NCBI GenBank assembly: GCA_002429385.1
Contig: DIZL01000005.1
Span: forward strand, 62,001 to 126,000
Direction: 5' to 3'
Length of the DNA stretch: 64,000 nucleotides
Origin: Prolixibacteraceae bacterium UBA6029
GTDB taxonomy: Bacteria; Bacteroidota; Bacteroidia; Bacteroidales; Prolixibacteraceae
Shown in pieces: positions 25,554 to 35,391 of the stretch (the first letter of the stretch is position 1; each line of letters starts with the position of its first letter). The notes under the pieces were generated by a model, which saw nothing but the letters and a program-made list of their open reading frames with translations, was not told the DNA's origin and searched no databases. The translations under genes and the position numbers were made by a program.

Positions 25554-26651
25554 ATGAAACGAGATAAAATTATTATAGGAATTACACAGGGCGACATCAA
25601 CGGAATTGGATACGAAGTAATTATCAAAACCCTGATGGAACCTCGTATTCTCGAGATGTGTACACCCATTGTTTACGGTTCGCCGAAAGTGGCTGCCTAC
25701 CATAAAAAGGCACTGAACATCGAGTCATTCAATTTTAATCACATCCGTACAGCCAGTGAGGCCGATTCACGGAAAGCCAATATTATCAATTGTATCGACG
25801 ATAATATCAGGGTTGAATTGGGTAAATCGAGCGAAATGGCAGGCGAAGCCTCATATATGGCCCTGGAAAAGGCTGTTGAGGATCTGAAGAGCGGCGAAAT
25901 TGATGCCCTGATTACAGCCCCGATCAATAAAGATAATATTCAGTCGGATAAGTTTAATTTTCCCGGACATACCGAGTTCCTGGCCGACCAGTTTAATACA
26001 CGGGATTTCGTGATGCTTATGGTCAGCGAATCGATGAAGGTAGGAGTTGTTGTGGGTCATACGCCGCTTTCGGAGGTCTCTTCGAAAATAACCAAGGGCG
26101 CCATCCTGAATAAGTTACGTATCATCAATCAATCACTAGAAAAGGACTTCTTCATCAAACGTCCGAGAATAGCAGTGCTTGGCTTAAATCCCCATGCCGG
26201 TGACAATGGTCTATTGGGCAGGGAAGAAATTGATGTCATTATACCAGCCATTCAAAGGGCTAAAGATGAGGGAATTATTGCGATTGGTCCTTATTCAGCC
26301 GATGGGTTTTTCGGTTCAGGAGACTATTCTAAATTTGACGCCATTCTGGCCATGTATCACGATCAGGGACTTATCCCTTTTAAGATGGCTTCCTTTGAAC
26401 GCGGGGTCAATTATACGGCAGGACTGCCAATCATCCGTACTTCACCGGCACACGGTACAGCTTACGATCTGGCAGGAGAGGATAAAGCATCGCCTGATTC
26501 ATTCCGTGAAGCTTTGTATTTGGCCATTGACATTCATAAGAACAGGGCCCTGTATAAGGAAATTACAAAAAATCCGTTAAAGAAATACGAGATCAACCAG
26601 GGACAAGTCGATGAGTCGGTTGATTTTGAGGCGATAGATGAAACGGTTTAA
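25554..26651 (+). CDS. pdxA: 4-hydroxythreonine-4-phosphate dehydrogenase
   Basis: Oxidises 4-phospho-hydroxy-threonine with NAD(P)+ in the DXP-dependent branch of pyridoxal-phosphate synthesis. 365 residues. GDINGIGYEVIIKTL near the start, PGHTEFLA (metal-binding His), NPHAGDNGLLGREE and MYHDQGLIPFK (two more metal ligands) are all present. First gene of a pdxA-ruvA-sprA cluster; ruvA begins 14 bp later. Confidence 0.94.
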   Translation: MKRDKIIIGITQGDINGIGYEVIIKTLMEPRILEMCTPIVYGSPKVAAYHKKALNIESFNFNHIRTASEADSRKANIINCIDDNIRVELGKSSEMAGEASYMALEKAVEDLKSGEIDALITAPINKDNIQSDKFNFPGHTEFLADQFNTRDFVMLMVSESMKVGVVVGHTPLSEVSSKITKGAILNKLRIINQSLEKDFFIKRPRIAVLGLNPHAGDNGLLGREEIDVIIPAIQRAKDEGIIAIGPYSADGFFGSGDYSKFDAILAMYHDQGLIPFKMASFERGVNYTAGLPIIRTSPAHGTAYDLAGEDKASPDSFREALYLAIDIHKNRALYKEITKNPLKKYEINQGQVDESVDFEAIDETV

Positions 26652-26665
26652 TACAATTCGAATGT

Positions 26666-27247
26666 ATGTTTGAATATATCAAGGGTTCTATTGCAGCACT
26701 GAAGCCATCTCATATCATTCTGGAGGCTAATTCTGTTGGCTATTTTATACACATTTCGCTCAATACGTATACCCAGTTAAGTGGAAGGGAAAGTGTAAAA
26801 CTATTTATCCACCAGGTTATACGAGAGGATGCCCACCTGCTTTATGGGTTTTCGACTGAAACCGAGCGTGAATTGTTTCGGATGCTCATTTCGGTGAATG
26901 GAATTGGTTCGAATACTGCCATTATGATGTTTTCATCCCTTTCGCCAGAGGAAATCCGTAATGCGATTTTAAACGAAAATGTTAATCTTCTGAAAAGTGT
27001 TAAGGGGATTGGAATAAAAACAGCTCAACGGGTTATTATTGATTTAAAGGATAAAGTTGTTAAGTCGCCAATTGGTGAACAAATAGTGAATACAACGGAC
27101 AATACATTGCGAAATGAAGCGTTATCTGCTTTAGTTATGCTGGGATTTATGAAGAAGCCGGCCGAAAAAGAATTGGATAAAATTTTGGCAGCCCAACCAA
27201 ATCTTTCAGTAGAAAATGTGATCAAACTAGCGCTAAAAAGCCTTTAA
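26666..27247 (+). CDS. ruvA: Holliday junction branch migration protein RuvA
   Basis: 193 residues. N-terminal OB domain (FEYIKGSIAALKPSHIILEANSVGY by pieces), then two helix-hairpin-helix motifs, VNGIGSNTAIMM and VKGIGIKTAQRVI, that hold the junction DNA, and a C-terminal domain that contacts RuvB. No ruvB or ruvC nearby, as usual in Bacteroidota. Directly upstream of sprA. Confidence 0.96.
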   Translation: MFEYIKGSIAALKPSHIILEANSVGYFIHISLNTYTQLSGRESVKLFIHQVIREDAHLLYGFSTETERELFRMLISVNGIGSNTAIMMFSSLSPEEIRNAILNENVNLLKSVKGIGIKTAQRVIIDLKDKVVKSPIGEQIVNTTDNTLRNEALSALVMLGFMKKPAEKELDKILAAQPNLSVENVIKLALKSL

Positions 27248-27260
27248 TCAGAAAAAGCTT

Positions 27261-30200
27261 GTGGAATTGAAAAAGTACGGCAGAAACATACTTCTATTTC
27301 TCATTGTATCAATTGTTTATGCTCTTGTTGGAAATCCTTCCGAATCAAGAACTACGCTCAGGAATTACAATGCCATGACCATTTTGCCGTCTCCTCGGGA
27401 TACAGTTAAGATTGATACCACCGTCGTATTGCCTTATAAGTTTAAAGATGAACCGGCATTTGCCTATCCCAATAAAAAGGACAGCGCCAAACTGTTTCTT
27501 AAAAAGCCAGCCAACATCAAGACCACTATTGAGTATGACCCGGTTACAGGGGAATATGATTTTGTGGAGAAGGTTGGGGATATGGACATCAGGCTTCCCA
27601 AAACAATGACCAAAAATGAGTTTCAGAAATATGATTTTGAGCAATCGCTTCAGAATTACTGGCGAAGTCAAACCAGGATTAAAGGACTCGAAGCCAAAGG
27701 TGGACTGATTCCCCGTCTGACAGTTGGTGGTGAGACCTTCAACAAAATATTCGGAAGCAATACTATCGATATTCGTCCTCAGGGTTATGTTGAAGTTAGT
27801 TTTGGTTACCAGATGAATGCCACGGAAAACCCTTCGATTCCTGAACGCATGCGTAAAGTTCCCACCTTCGATTTTAACCAGAAAATCCAGATGAATGTGA
27901 TGGGGAAAATTGGTACCCGAATGGAAATGCGCGTCAATTACAATACGGAGGCCACATTCGACTATGAAAATAAGATGAACCTGGGCTATACGGGTGATGA
28001 AGATCAGATTATCAAAAAGATTGAAGCCGGTAACGTTTCCCTTCCGCTTAACGGATCGCTCATAACCGGAGGCTCGAACCTTTTCGGGGTGAAAGCCGAA
28101 ATGCAGTTTGGCAAACTTAACGTGACCACCATTTTTTCGCAGAACAAAGGCGAAACCAAGGTGATAAATTCAGAAGGTGGAGCCCAGAAGAAGACCTTTG
28201 AGATTTCTGCTTCACAATACGATGCAAACCGACACTTCTTCCTTGCGCAATATTTCAGGGACCATTACGATGAAGCGCTTAAGAATCTGCCCATTATTAC
28301 TTCAGCCATCGCGATTAACAAAATTGAAGTATGGGTAACCAACAAAACCAGTAACTATATCCAGGCCCGCAATGTCCTGGCATTTATGGACCTGGCTGAG
28401 CATTCTCCTAATATTTCGAACCAATGGGGCGAATTTCAGGAAACATCAGGATTAAGCAAACCGGAAACCATATTTCCATTTAATGGTGCAAACGGATTAT
28501 ACAATTCTATAATCACCAAGTACAAGGGGATCAGGCAATCTGACAATATCAACAATACATTGTCACCTCTTAATACTGCGAATTTTATAGGGGGCAAGGA
28601 TTATGAGAAAATTGAACAGGCCCGTTTGTTAAGCGAGACAGAGTATACCATAAATCTAAATCTGGGATACATCTCCTTGAAATCGGCCTTAAATGCGGAT
28701 GAAGTACTTGCCGTAGCATACAATTATACTGCGAACGGTAAAACATACCAGGTAGGGGAATTTTCGAGCAGCGGTGTAAATACAGTTCCTGCCCCTCAAA
28801 CCCTTGTATTGAAATTATTGAAGGGAACCAACCTTTCACCAAAAGTAAACACATGGAAACTGATGATGAAAAATATATACGATTTAAATGCGTATCAGTT
28901 ATCCAAGGATCAATTTGTACTTGATATTCTCTATCAGGATGATCAGAAAGGGACAAAAGTTAATTTTTTATCGGAAGGGCGTTTGAATGGTCAAATTTTA
29001 CTGAAGGTATTGAACCTGGATAACCTGAATTCTCAACTGGACAATATTCCTGACGGAGTTTTCGATTATATAGAAGGGATTACAATAAATTCATCCACAG
29101 GGAAAGTCATCTTTCCTGTTATTGAACCATTCGGAAAGTACCTGGGCGATGCAATAGGAGTGGTTAATGGTGATTCAACACTGTACAAAAAATATGTTTA
29201 TTCAACGCTATATAATAATACCCGAACGGTTGCCGAACAGGATGCCGAACATAACAAATTCAAACTGAAAGGTTCTTATAAAGGGTCATCAAGTTCAGAG
29301 ATTTCAGTTAATTCACAAAACCTGGCGAAGGGTTCTGTTAAGGTTACATCCGGGGGCCGGGTACTGACTGAAAATGTTGATTACACTGTTGATTATACTT
29401 CAGGGATCGTAAAAGTTATTAATACGGGATTGCTCGAATCGGGAACTCCAATCTCGGTATCTACCGAAAGTCAGGACTTGTTTAGTATGCAGCGAAAAAC
29501 CATGCTCGGGGCCCTTGCCAATTATGCTTTCAATAAAAAATTTAATATTGGGGCAACGGTTTTGCACATGCAGGAAAGTCCATTGACTCAGAAGGTTAAT
29601 TATGGCGATGACCCTATATCCAATACCATGCTTGGACTTGATGCATCTTTCGCTACCGAGTCTAGATTAATAACCAAACTGCTTGATAAACTGCCGTTTT
29701 ATTCAACGAAACAAGTATCTTCAATATCCTTTGACGGAGAAGTTGCCCAATTGCTTCCGGGCCATTCCGGTGTAATAGGAAAAACCGGCATAGCCTACAT
29801 CGACGATTTTGAGGCTACCAAAACATCCATCGATTTGAAAGACCGATCATCCTGGGTTTTGGCCAGTACTCCTCAGCTACAGAATATGTTTCCCGAATCA
29901 GGACTTACCAATGACCTTGCTTATGGATATAACCGTGCCAAGCTGGCCTGGTATATCATTGATCCGCTATTTCTGAGAAACAGTTCAACGACTCCTGATT
30001 ATATCAAAAATGATAAAAACATGCAGTCGAACAATCTGGTTCGCGAGGTTTTTCAAAGTGAAATCTTTCCTGACAAGCAAACTGCGGTTGGTTTGCCTAC
30101 GAATATTCCGGTGTTCGATGTTGCTTTCTATCCCCAGGAAAGAGGACCTTATAATTTTGATACTCAATCTTCGGCGTATTCAAAGGGATTAGATACCGAT

Positions 30201-33200
30201 GGAACCCTGAAGGATCCGGCATCACGGTGGGGTGGCATCATGCGCCAGATTCAGACCAGCGATTTTGAGGCTGCCAACATCGAGAACATTGAATTCTGGA
30301 TGATGGACCCTTTCATCAACGATTCCCTTCAGGTCAACAATGGCGGTGATTTGTATTTTAACCTTGGTGATGTTTCTGAAGATATTTTGAAAGATTCACG
30401 CAAAGCATTTGAAAACGGGTTGCCTACCGGACCTCAAGTTGCCAATGTGGATACTACCGTTTGGGGCAGGGTTTCCAAACTTCAGATGCTGGTCAAGGAA
30501 TTTGACAACAATGTTCAAAGCAGGATATTCCAGGATGTTGGTCTTGACGGATTAAATGATGCCGAAGAAGCGTCCTTTCATCAAAGTTACCTTAATGCCC
30601 TAAAAAACATCCTGAGTCCTGATGCGCTTGTCAAATATACCAAAGACCCTTCAGGAGATGATTTCCATTATTACCGGGGAACTGATTACGATCAGCAAAA
30701 ATTGGATATCCTACAGCGTTATAAAGATTTTAACGGCACAGAAGGAAACTCCAGAACGGCAGAAATGTCGCCTGAGCCTTATCCAACCTCAGCCTCCACC
30801 CAACCCGATATGGAGGATATCAACGGCGATAATACCCTTAATGAATACGAGCGCTATTACCAGTATAAAATCAGCCTGCGTCGCGGAGATATGGTTATTG
30901 GGAAAAATGATATTGCTGATATTAAAACTGCAACTGTCAAGTTAAAAAACAATTCCACCTCTAAAGTGAACTGGTATCAGTTTAAGATCCCGGTAAGGAC
31001 TCCGGATGCTGCATTTGGTTCGATTTCCGACTTCAAATCAATCCGGTTCATGAGAATGTTCATGAAAGGATTCACACAGCCCACAGTTCTGCGTTTTGCA
31101 ACGCTTGACCTGGTTCGCTCAGACTGGCGCAAATACACCCAGGATGTGGATGGGGGAATAGGTATAAATTCACCCAATACCGAATACGATGTTTCGGCAG
31201 TAAACATTGAAGAAAATGCCAGCCGTAAGCCTGTAAATTATGTACTTCCACCGGGAATCGAAAGGGTAATCGACCCTGCCAATCCACAGCTTCTGCAATT
31301 AAACGAGCAGTCGTTGTCGATGCGAACCATCAACCTGGAAGAAGGAGATGCCAAAGCAGTATATAAAAACCTCACGATGGATTTCCGTAATTACAAGCGC
31401 ATACAGATGGATGTTCATGCTGAGGCTATTGCAGGTTATCCGATTAAGGATAAGGATTTGTCTTTATTTATCCGGGTGGGTTCTGATTATTACTACAACT
31501 ATTACGAATACGAAGTTCCACTTTCGCTAACACCTTATGGTTCCAATTACAATAGCACTAACCCTGCTGACCGTTTAGCAGTCTGGCCGGATGCAAACAA
31601 GATCGACCTTTTACTTTCCGGCTTTACGGATGCGAAACTGAGTCGGGATGATGCGATGCGACAAGCCAATTCGACCACAACAATGGCTACTGTCTTCACT
31701 GTTCCCGATGGAGCCCGGCTGATAAAAGTCAAGGGAAATCCAAATCTGGGTGACGTAGAGGTGATGATGATTGGCATCCGTAATAATAAGAAAGCGGGTA
31801 ATCAGGGGGCCAAGTCGGCGGAAGTATGGGTCAATGAGCTCCGGTTATCTGATTTTAATGAGACAGGAGGTTGGGCTGCAACGGGAAGGCTTAATGCCCG
31901 GCTGGCTGATCTGGGTTCAGTTATTGTTGCCGGACGAACCATAAGCAATGGTTTTGGCAGCATTGATTCAAAAGTAAACGACCGTTCAAAAAATGCTCTT
32001 GTTCAGATTGATGTTTCTGCCAATCTTGAACTGGGTAAATTTTTCCCTGATAAAGCAAAAGTTAAGTTACCATTGTATGTTGGATATTCACAAAGCACGA
32101 GTAACCCGGAATATAATCCACTCAATCCTGATATAAAAATGACAGATGCGCTCAGCCGGGCAGGGAGTGCGGCAATGAGGGATTCTATTAAAAGAATGGG
32201 ACAGGATGTGAGTATCCGAAAAAGCATTAACCTGACCAATGTTAAGATTGACCGGATGAGTAAGTCGGGCAAGCCTAAAATTTATGATCCGACCAACTTC
32301 TCGTTTACATATTCGTTCAATGAGCTGATGCAAAGAAATATAAATACTGCGGAAAATCTGGATAAGACTTACCGCGGATTGTTCAGCTATAACTTTAGCG
32401 GCCGGCCTGAGGCTTTTGAACCATTCAAGAATTCAAAAATTCTGAATAAAAAAGCATTAAGGCTCATCAAGGATTTCAACATTTTCCCATTGCCATCGCA
32501 ATTCTCATTCACGGCCGATATCATGAGGCATTACAATGAAACACAGCTTAGAAACGTTGCAAATCCCAATATGATCATCCCGATGACTTTTAATAAGGAT
32601 TTCATACTGAACCGTATTCTTAATATACGATACAATCTGACGCGCAGTCTTACAGTGGACTTTTCTAATCAGAATACTTCACGCATTGATGAACTTCCGG
32701 GTCGTTATAACCCCAATGTTGATAATTATACTGCGATGAAAGATACCATTTGGAAACATCTGAAGGAATTGGGTCGTCCGACATTGTACCATCATACCAT
32801 TAATGCGAACTATATGGTACCGATCAACAAGCTTCCATTACTTGACTGGACATCACTATCGGCCCGCTATCAGGGTATGTATGACTGGCAGGTAGGTCCG
32901 ATCAACAATACGGTAAAACTTGGTAATGTGATCGAAAACTCACGTCAGATTCAATTAAACGGTCAGCTAAACCTGGTGACCTTGTATGACAAGGTTGGCT
33001 ACTTAAAGGTTCTCAACCAGAAATACGGAACCAGCAGCAAGCAGTTGCAACGAAATAATAAACCAAAACCCGGACAGGCAAACGGACAAAATACACCCTC
33101 AAAGCCTGTTACTCCCGGTAAAGACAAAGATAAAGATAAATCTGCTCCCAAGATCAAAGAGGTGGAATATACAATCGAAAATGTCAGGTTGAAGGCCAAT

Positions 33201-34835
33201 ACTCCAAAGTCAATCTTCCACAAACTGAAAACACAGAATGTAGAAGTGACTGCGGTAGCCAAAGATGGCTCTAAAGTGGACGGGCAGGTTGCAATAATCA
33301 ATGAAAACCGTATAAGCTTTACTCCTACAAAGAATGCTTTCGGCGTTAAGTTTGTTGTTAAAGGTAAAATTCAGGAAAATGGTGATCTTGGGAAAAAACT
33401 GATTGAATATGGTGTCCGTGCCCTTATGGGTGTGCGCAGTGTTTCGATCGGTTATTCAATCAGCGATGGAACTGTGTTGCCCGGATTTATACCGCAGCCT
33501 AAAGTTTTAGGAAATGAAAATTACAAACCCGTTGGTGATCTTCCATCTACTTCAGCTCCGGGAATACCCTTTCTGCTTGGATGGCAGGATAAAGGCTTTG
33601 GCGTTAAAGCTGGTAACAAGGGTTGGATTTCACAGGACTCTGCGCTCCATTCGCCTTACGTAATGTCACGAACAGAGACCTGGAATTTACGTGCCGATGT
33701 TCAGCCTTTTCCTGATCTCCGGATTGACGTTAATGCCAATTGGACGAAATCTGAACGCACTACTGCGTATCTCAAATATGACTTGCCCACTGGCGGTTAT
33801 ATTGAGCAAAACAAATCGGTAACAGGTAATTTTACCATGTCGATCAATACCATGAGAACGGCTTTCAGCAAAATGGGGGGTGCAAACGTTCCGGCTTCTC
33901 GGGCATTCCAGAATATGAAAGATTACCGTATAATTATTGCCAATCGCTTTGCAGCCCAACGGATAGCCAATGCTCAGGCAGGGTATAATCCAACAGATAA
34001 GGATCCGGTAACAGGATTTCCTGTAGGTTTTAGTCCAAGTTCGCCGGATGTTATGGTTCCTGCATTTATTGCAGCATATACCGGACAAAGCCCTGATAAG
34101 GTTTCATTAAGCCCGTTTCCTTCCTTAAAATACATGCGACCTAACTGGAGAATCACTTATGAAGGAGTTGTTGCCCAATCTGAATTCTTGAAACGGTACT
34201 TTAAAACATTAAGCTTTAGTCACTCCTACCGGTCGAGTTACAATGTCGGTTCATTTGGGTCGAATCTTGATTACAATACAAAGCTCTATGGGGATGATTT
34301 TAGTTATATACGAAATACCTTAGGTGATTTTATCGGACCAAACAGTATTAATTCGGTGAGTATCTCCGAACAATTTAGTCCGCTGATTGGATTGGATATG
34401 ACCTGGATTAATGATTTTGAGACTCGTGTCGAGATTAAGTCTACCCGTAATCTGGAACTCAATTTTTCCAATAGCCAGCTTACTGAGGTATTGAGCAATG
34501 AAATGGTTTTCGGAGTAGGCTATCGGTTTACACATATGGACGTGATTGTGAAGACCAAGAAATCTCAAAAGGCCTATTCGAACGATTTAAATGTACGCGC
34601 CGACCTGTCGTTCACTAAAAATAAAACCATCCTTCGGCAACTTACGGAGAGTTCCGATCAGTTAACTGCCGGGCAAAATGCCATAACACTTAAGACCACG
34701 GCGGATTATATGCTGAGCGATCGCTTCCAGTTAAGGCTTTTTTATGACCGGATTGTTAACAAACCATTAGTTGGATCGTTTAATACATCCAATACAAACT
34801 TTGGCGTGAGCTTCCGGTTTACTTTGGCACAATAG
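27261..34835 (+). CDS. sprA: SprA, type IX secretion outer-membrane translocon
   Basis: 2524 residues, one intact frame. SprA forms the very large (36-strand) outer-membrane beta-barrel through which T9SS cargo leaves, and is needed for gliding in Flavobacteria. N-terminal hydrophobic signal (NILLFLIVSIVYALVG), many aromatic beta strands, and a Lys/Pro/Gly low-complexity stretch near residues 1930-1960 (KPKPGQANGQ, KDKDKDKSAPK) that is probably a surface loop. The start is a GTG 13 bp after ruvA; an ATG is not available in a better place. The ruvA-sprA order is conserved in the phylum. Its presence means that cargo with T9SS C-terminal domains should exist elsewhere; none was recognised in this window. 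Confidence 0.95.
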   Translation: MELKKYGRNILLFLIVSIVYALVGNPSESRTTLRNYNAMTILPSPRDTVKIDTTVVLPYKFKDEPAFAYPNKKDSAKLFLKKPANIKTTIEYDPVTGEYDFVEKVGDMDIRLPKTMTKNEFQKYDFEQSLQNYWRSQTRIKGLEAKGGLIPRLTVGGETFNKIFGSNTIDIRPQGYVEVSFGYQMNATENPSIPERMRKVPTFDFNQKIQMNVMGKIGTRMEMRVNYNTEATFDYENKMNLGYTGDEDQIIKKIEAGNVSLPLNGSLITGGSNLFGVKAEMQFGKLNVTTIFSQNKGETKVINSEGGAQKKTFEISASQYDANRHFFLAQYFRDHYDEALKNLPIITSAIAINKIEVWVTNKTSNYIQARNVLAFMDLAEHSPNISNQWGEFQETSGLSKPETIFPFNGANGLYNSIITKYKGIRQSDNINNTLSPLNTANFIGGKDYEKIEQARLLSETEYTINLNLGYISLKSALNADEVLAVAYNYTANGKTYQVGEFSSSGVNTVPAPQTLVLKLLKGTNLSPKVNTWKLMMKNIYDLNAYQLSKDQFVLDILYQDDQKGTKVNFLSEGRLNGQILLKVLNLDNLNSQLDNIPDGVFDYIEGITINSSTGKVIFPVIEPFGKYLGDAIGVVNGDSTLYKKYVYSTLYNNTRTVAEQDAEHNKFKLKGSYKGSSSSEISVNSQNLAKGSVKVTSGGRVLTENVDYTVDYTSGIVKVINTGLLESGTPISVSTESQDLFSMQRKTMLGALANYAFNKKFNIGATVLHMQESPLTQKVNYGDDPISNTMLGLDASFATESRLITKLLDKLPFYSTKQVSSISFDGEVAQLLPGHSGVIGKTGIAYIDDFEATKTSIDLKDRSSWVLASTPQLQNMFPESGLTNDLAYGYNRAKLAWYIIDPLFLRNSSTTPDYIKNDKNMQSNNLVREVFQSEIFPDKQTAVGLPTNIPVFDVAFYPQERGPYNFDTQSSAYSKGLDTDGTLKDPASRWGGIMRQIQTSDFEAANIENIEFWMMDPFINDSLQVNNGGDLYFNLGDVSEDILKDSRKAFENGLPTGPQVANVDTTVWGRVSKLQMLVKEFDNNVQSRIFQDVGLDGLNDAEEASFHQSYLNALKNILSPDALVKYTKDPSGDDFHYYRGTDYDQQKLDILQRYKDFNGTEGNSRTAEMSPEPYPTSASTQPDMEDINGDNTLNEYERYYQYKISLRRGDMVIGKNDIADIKTATVKLKNNSTSKVNWYQFKIPVRTPDAAFGSISDFKSIRFMRMFMKGFTQPTVLRFATLDLVRSDWRKYTQDVDGGIGINSPNTEYDVSAVNIEENASRKPVNYVLPPGIERVIDPANPQLLQLNEQSLSMRTINLEEGDAKAVYKNLTMDFRNYKRIQMDVHAEAIAGYPIKDKDLSLFIRVGSDYYYNYYEYEVPLSLTPYGSNYNSTNPADRLAVWPDANKIDLLLSGFTDAKLSRDDAMRQANSTTTMATVFTVPDGARLIKVKGNPNLGDVEVMMIGIRNNKKAGNQGAKSAEVWVNELRLSDFNETGGWAATGRLNARLADLGSVIVAGRTISNGFGSIDSKVNDRSKNALVQIDVSANLELGKFFPDKAKVKLPLYVGYSQSTSNPEYNPLNPDIKMTDALSRAGSAAMRDSIKRMGQDVSIRKSINLTNVKIDRMSKSGKPKIYDPTNFSFTYSFNELMQRNINTAENLDKTYRGLFSYNFSGRPEAFEPFKNSKILNKKALRLIKDFNIFPLPSQFSFTADIMRHYNETQLRNVANPNMIIPMTFNKDFILNRILNIRYNLTRSLTVDFSNQNTSRIDELPGRYNPNVDNYTAMKDTIWKHLKELGRPTLYHHTINANYMVPINKLPLLDWTSLSARYQGMYDWQVGPINNTVKLGNVIENSRQIQLNGQLNLVTLYDKVGYLKVLNQKYGTSSKQLQRNNKPKPGQANGQNTPSKPVTPGKDKDKDKSAPKIKEVEYTIENVRLKANTPKSIFHKLKTQNVEVTAVAKDGSKVDGQVAIINENRISFTPTKNAFGVKFVVKGKIQENGDLGKKLIEYGVRALMGVRSVSIGYSISDGTVLPGFIPQPKVLGNENYKPVGDLPSTSAPGIPFLLGWQDKGFGVKAGNKGWISQDSALHSPYVMSRTETWNLRADVQPFPDLRIDVNANWTKSERTTAYLKYDLPTGGYIEQNKSVTGNFTMSINTMRTAFSKMGGANVPASRAFQNMKDYRIIIANRFAAQRIANAQAGYNPTDKDPVTGFPVGFSPSSPDVMVPAFIAAYTGQSPDKVSLSPFPSLKYMRPNWRITYEGVVAQSEFLKRYFKTLSFSHSYRSSYNVGSFGSNLDYNTKLYGDDFSYIRNTLGDFIGPNSINSVSISEQFSPLIGLDMTWINDFETRVEIKSTRNLELNFSNSQLTEVLSNEMVFGVGYRFTHMDVIVKTKKSQKAYSNDLNVRADLSFTKNKTILRQLTESSDQLTAGQNAITLKTTADYMLSDRFQLRLFYDRIVNKPLVGSFNTSNTNFGVSFRFTLAQ

Positions 34836-34968
34836 AATCTGAAGTCTGAAGGTTAAAATGTTTTAATTACTGTTGTTTAATAATCAGTAACTTATGTGCT
34901 GATATTACCCTTCTGTGATTTAATAATAATACCTACTTTCATAAATAATAAACTTTATCACCCGAACA

Positions 34969-34998
34969 CTTGTTATTGTGTTATTAATTTTATTTTTT
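34969..34998 (+). promoter_or_regulatory. Candidate promoter of the trp operon
   Basis: CTTG (34969-34972), 18-base spacer, TATTTTTT (34991-34998), each one base off the consensus. Transcription would begin about 12 bases before the first leader peptide. Confidence 0.3.
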
Positions 34999-35016
34999 TA
35001 CACCAGATTTACAAAC

Positions 35017-35082
35017 ATGATTCAAAATACAAATACAATATGGCTTCCGTGGTGGGGTCTTTCTGCAAATAACAGGAAGTAA
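35017..35082 (+). CDS. trp leader peptide 1
   Basis: 21 codons, ATG to TAA, with Trp at residues 9, 12 and 13 (IWLPWWG). Its Trp codons lie in or next to the left arm (35036-35045, CAATATGGCT) of a perfect 10-bp inverted repeat whose right arm is 35084-35093. So a ribosome waiting for charged tRNA-Trp would mask the left arm. Followed by terminator 1. Confidence 0.65.
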   Translation: MIQNTNTIWLPWWGLSANNRK

Positions 35083-35112
35083 GAGCCATATTGGTATTTT
35101 TTAACCATATCA

Positions 35113-35143
35113 GGCCTGCTTGTCTTCGGAATAGCAGGTTTTT
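35113..35143 (+). terminator. trp attenuator terminator 1
   Basis: CCTGCT (35115-35120) pairs with AGCAGG (35133-35138), extended by two G-T pairs, loop of 12 and TTTTT after it. Located 33 bases after the stop codon of leader peptide 1. Confidence 0.65.
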
Positions 35144-35156
35144 AATTTTAAGAAAG

Positions 35157-35225
35157 ATGATGAATTCGATGAATAATATTTGGTGGTGGCACAGAAACTT
35201 TTCGCAATACCGTGGAAGGAAGTAG
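35157..35225 (+). CDS. trp leader peptide 2
   Basis: 22 codons (or 18 from the third Met) with three consecutive Trp codons at residues 9-11 (NIWWWHRN), ending in TAG. TACCGTG at 35208-35214, just before the stop codon, is complementary to CACGGTA at 35267-35273, which overlaps the right arm of terminator 2. A ribosome stalled at the Trp codons would leave this stretch free to pair and break the terminator. Confidence 0.75.
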   Translation: MMNSMNNIWWWHRNFSQYRGRK

Positions 35226-35248
35226 CTATCATTGTTCAAAAGGAACGA

Positions 35249-35287
35249 AAAAGCGGCTTATCGGAACACGGTAAGCCGCTTTTTTTT
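35249..35287 (+). terminator. trp attenuator terminator 2
   Basis: AAGCGGCTTA (35251-35260) and TAAGCCGCTT (35272-35281) form a perfect 10-bp stem with an 11-base loop and a run of eight T. It lies between leader peptide 2 and trpE, 105 bp before the trpE ATG. The stretch 35288-35391 is CAA-rich and looks unstructured. Confidence 0.85.
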
Positions 35288-35391
35288 GGAGCTTTTTCTC
35301 GTTGACAACAACAATTACAACAATAATAACATTAACAACAGTTACTCTAACAATAATTTAAACAACAGAAACAATAAAAACATCATATCTC

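Noticed and set aside
27261..34835. Frameshift or fusion in the very large sprA frame
   Set aside because: 2524 residues in one frame with SprA-like content throughout; the size is normal for the family.
35009..35239. 76-codon open frame on the minus strand in the trp leader
   Set aside because: It runs antisense to the two Trp-codon leader frames and their hairpins, has no start context and no family; the leader-peptide reading explains the region better.
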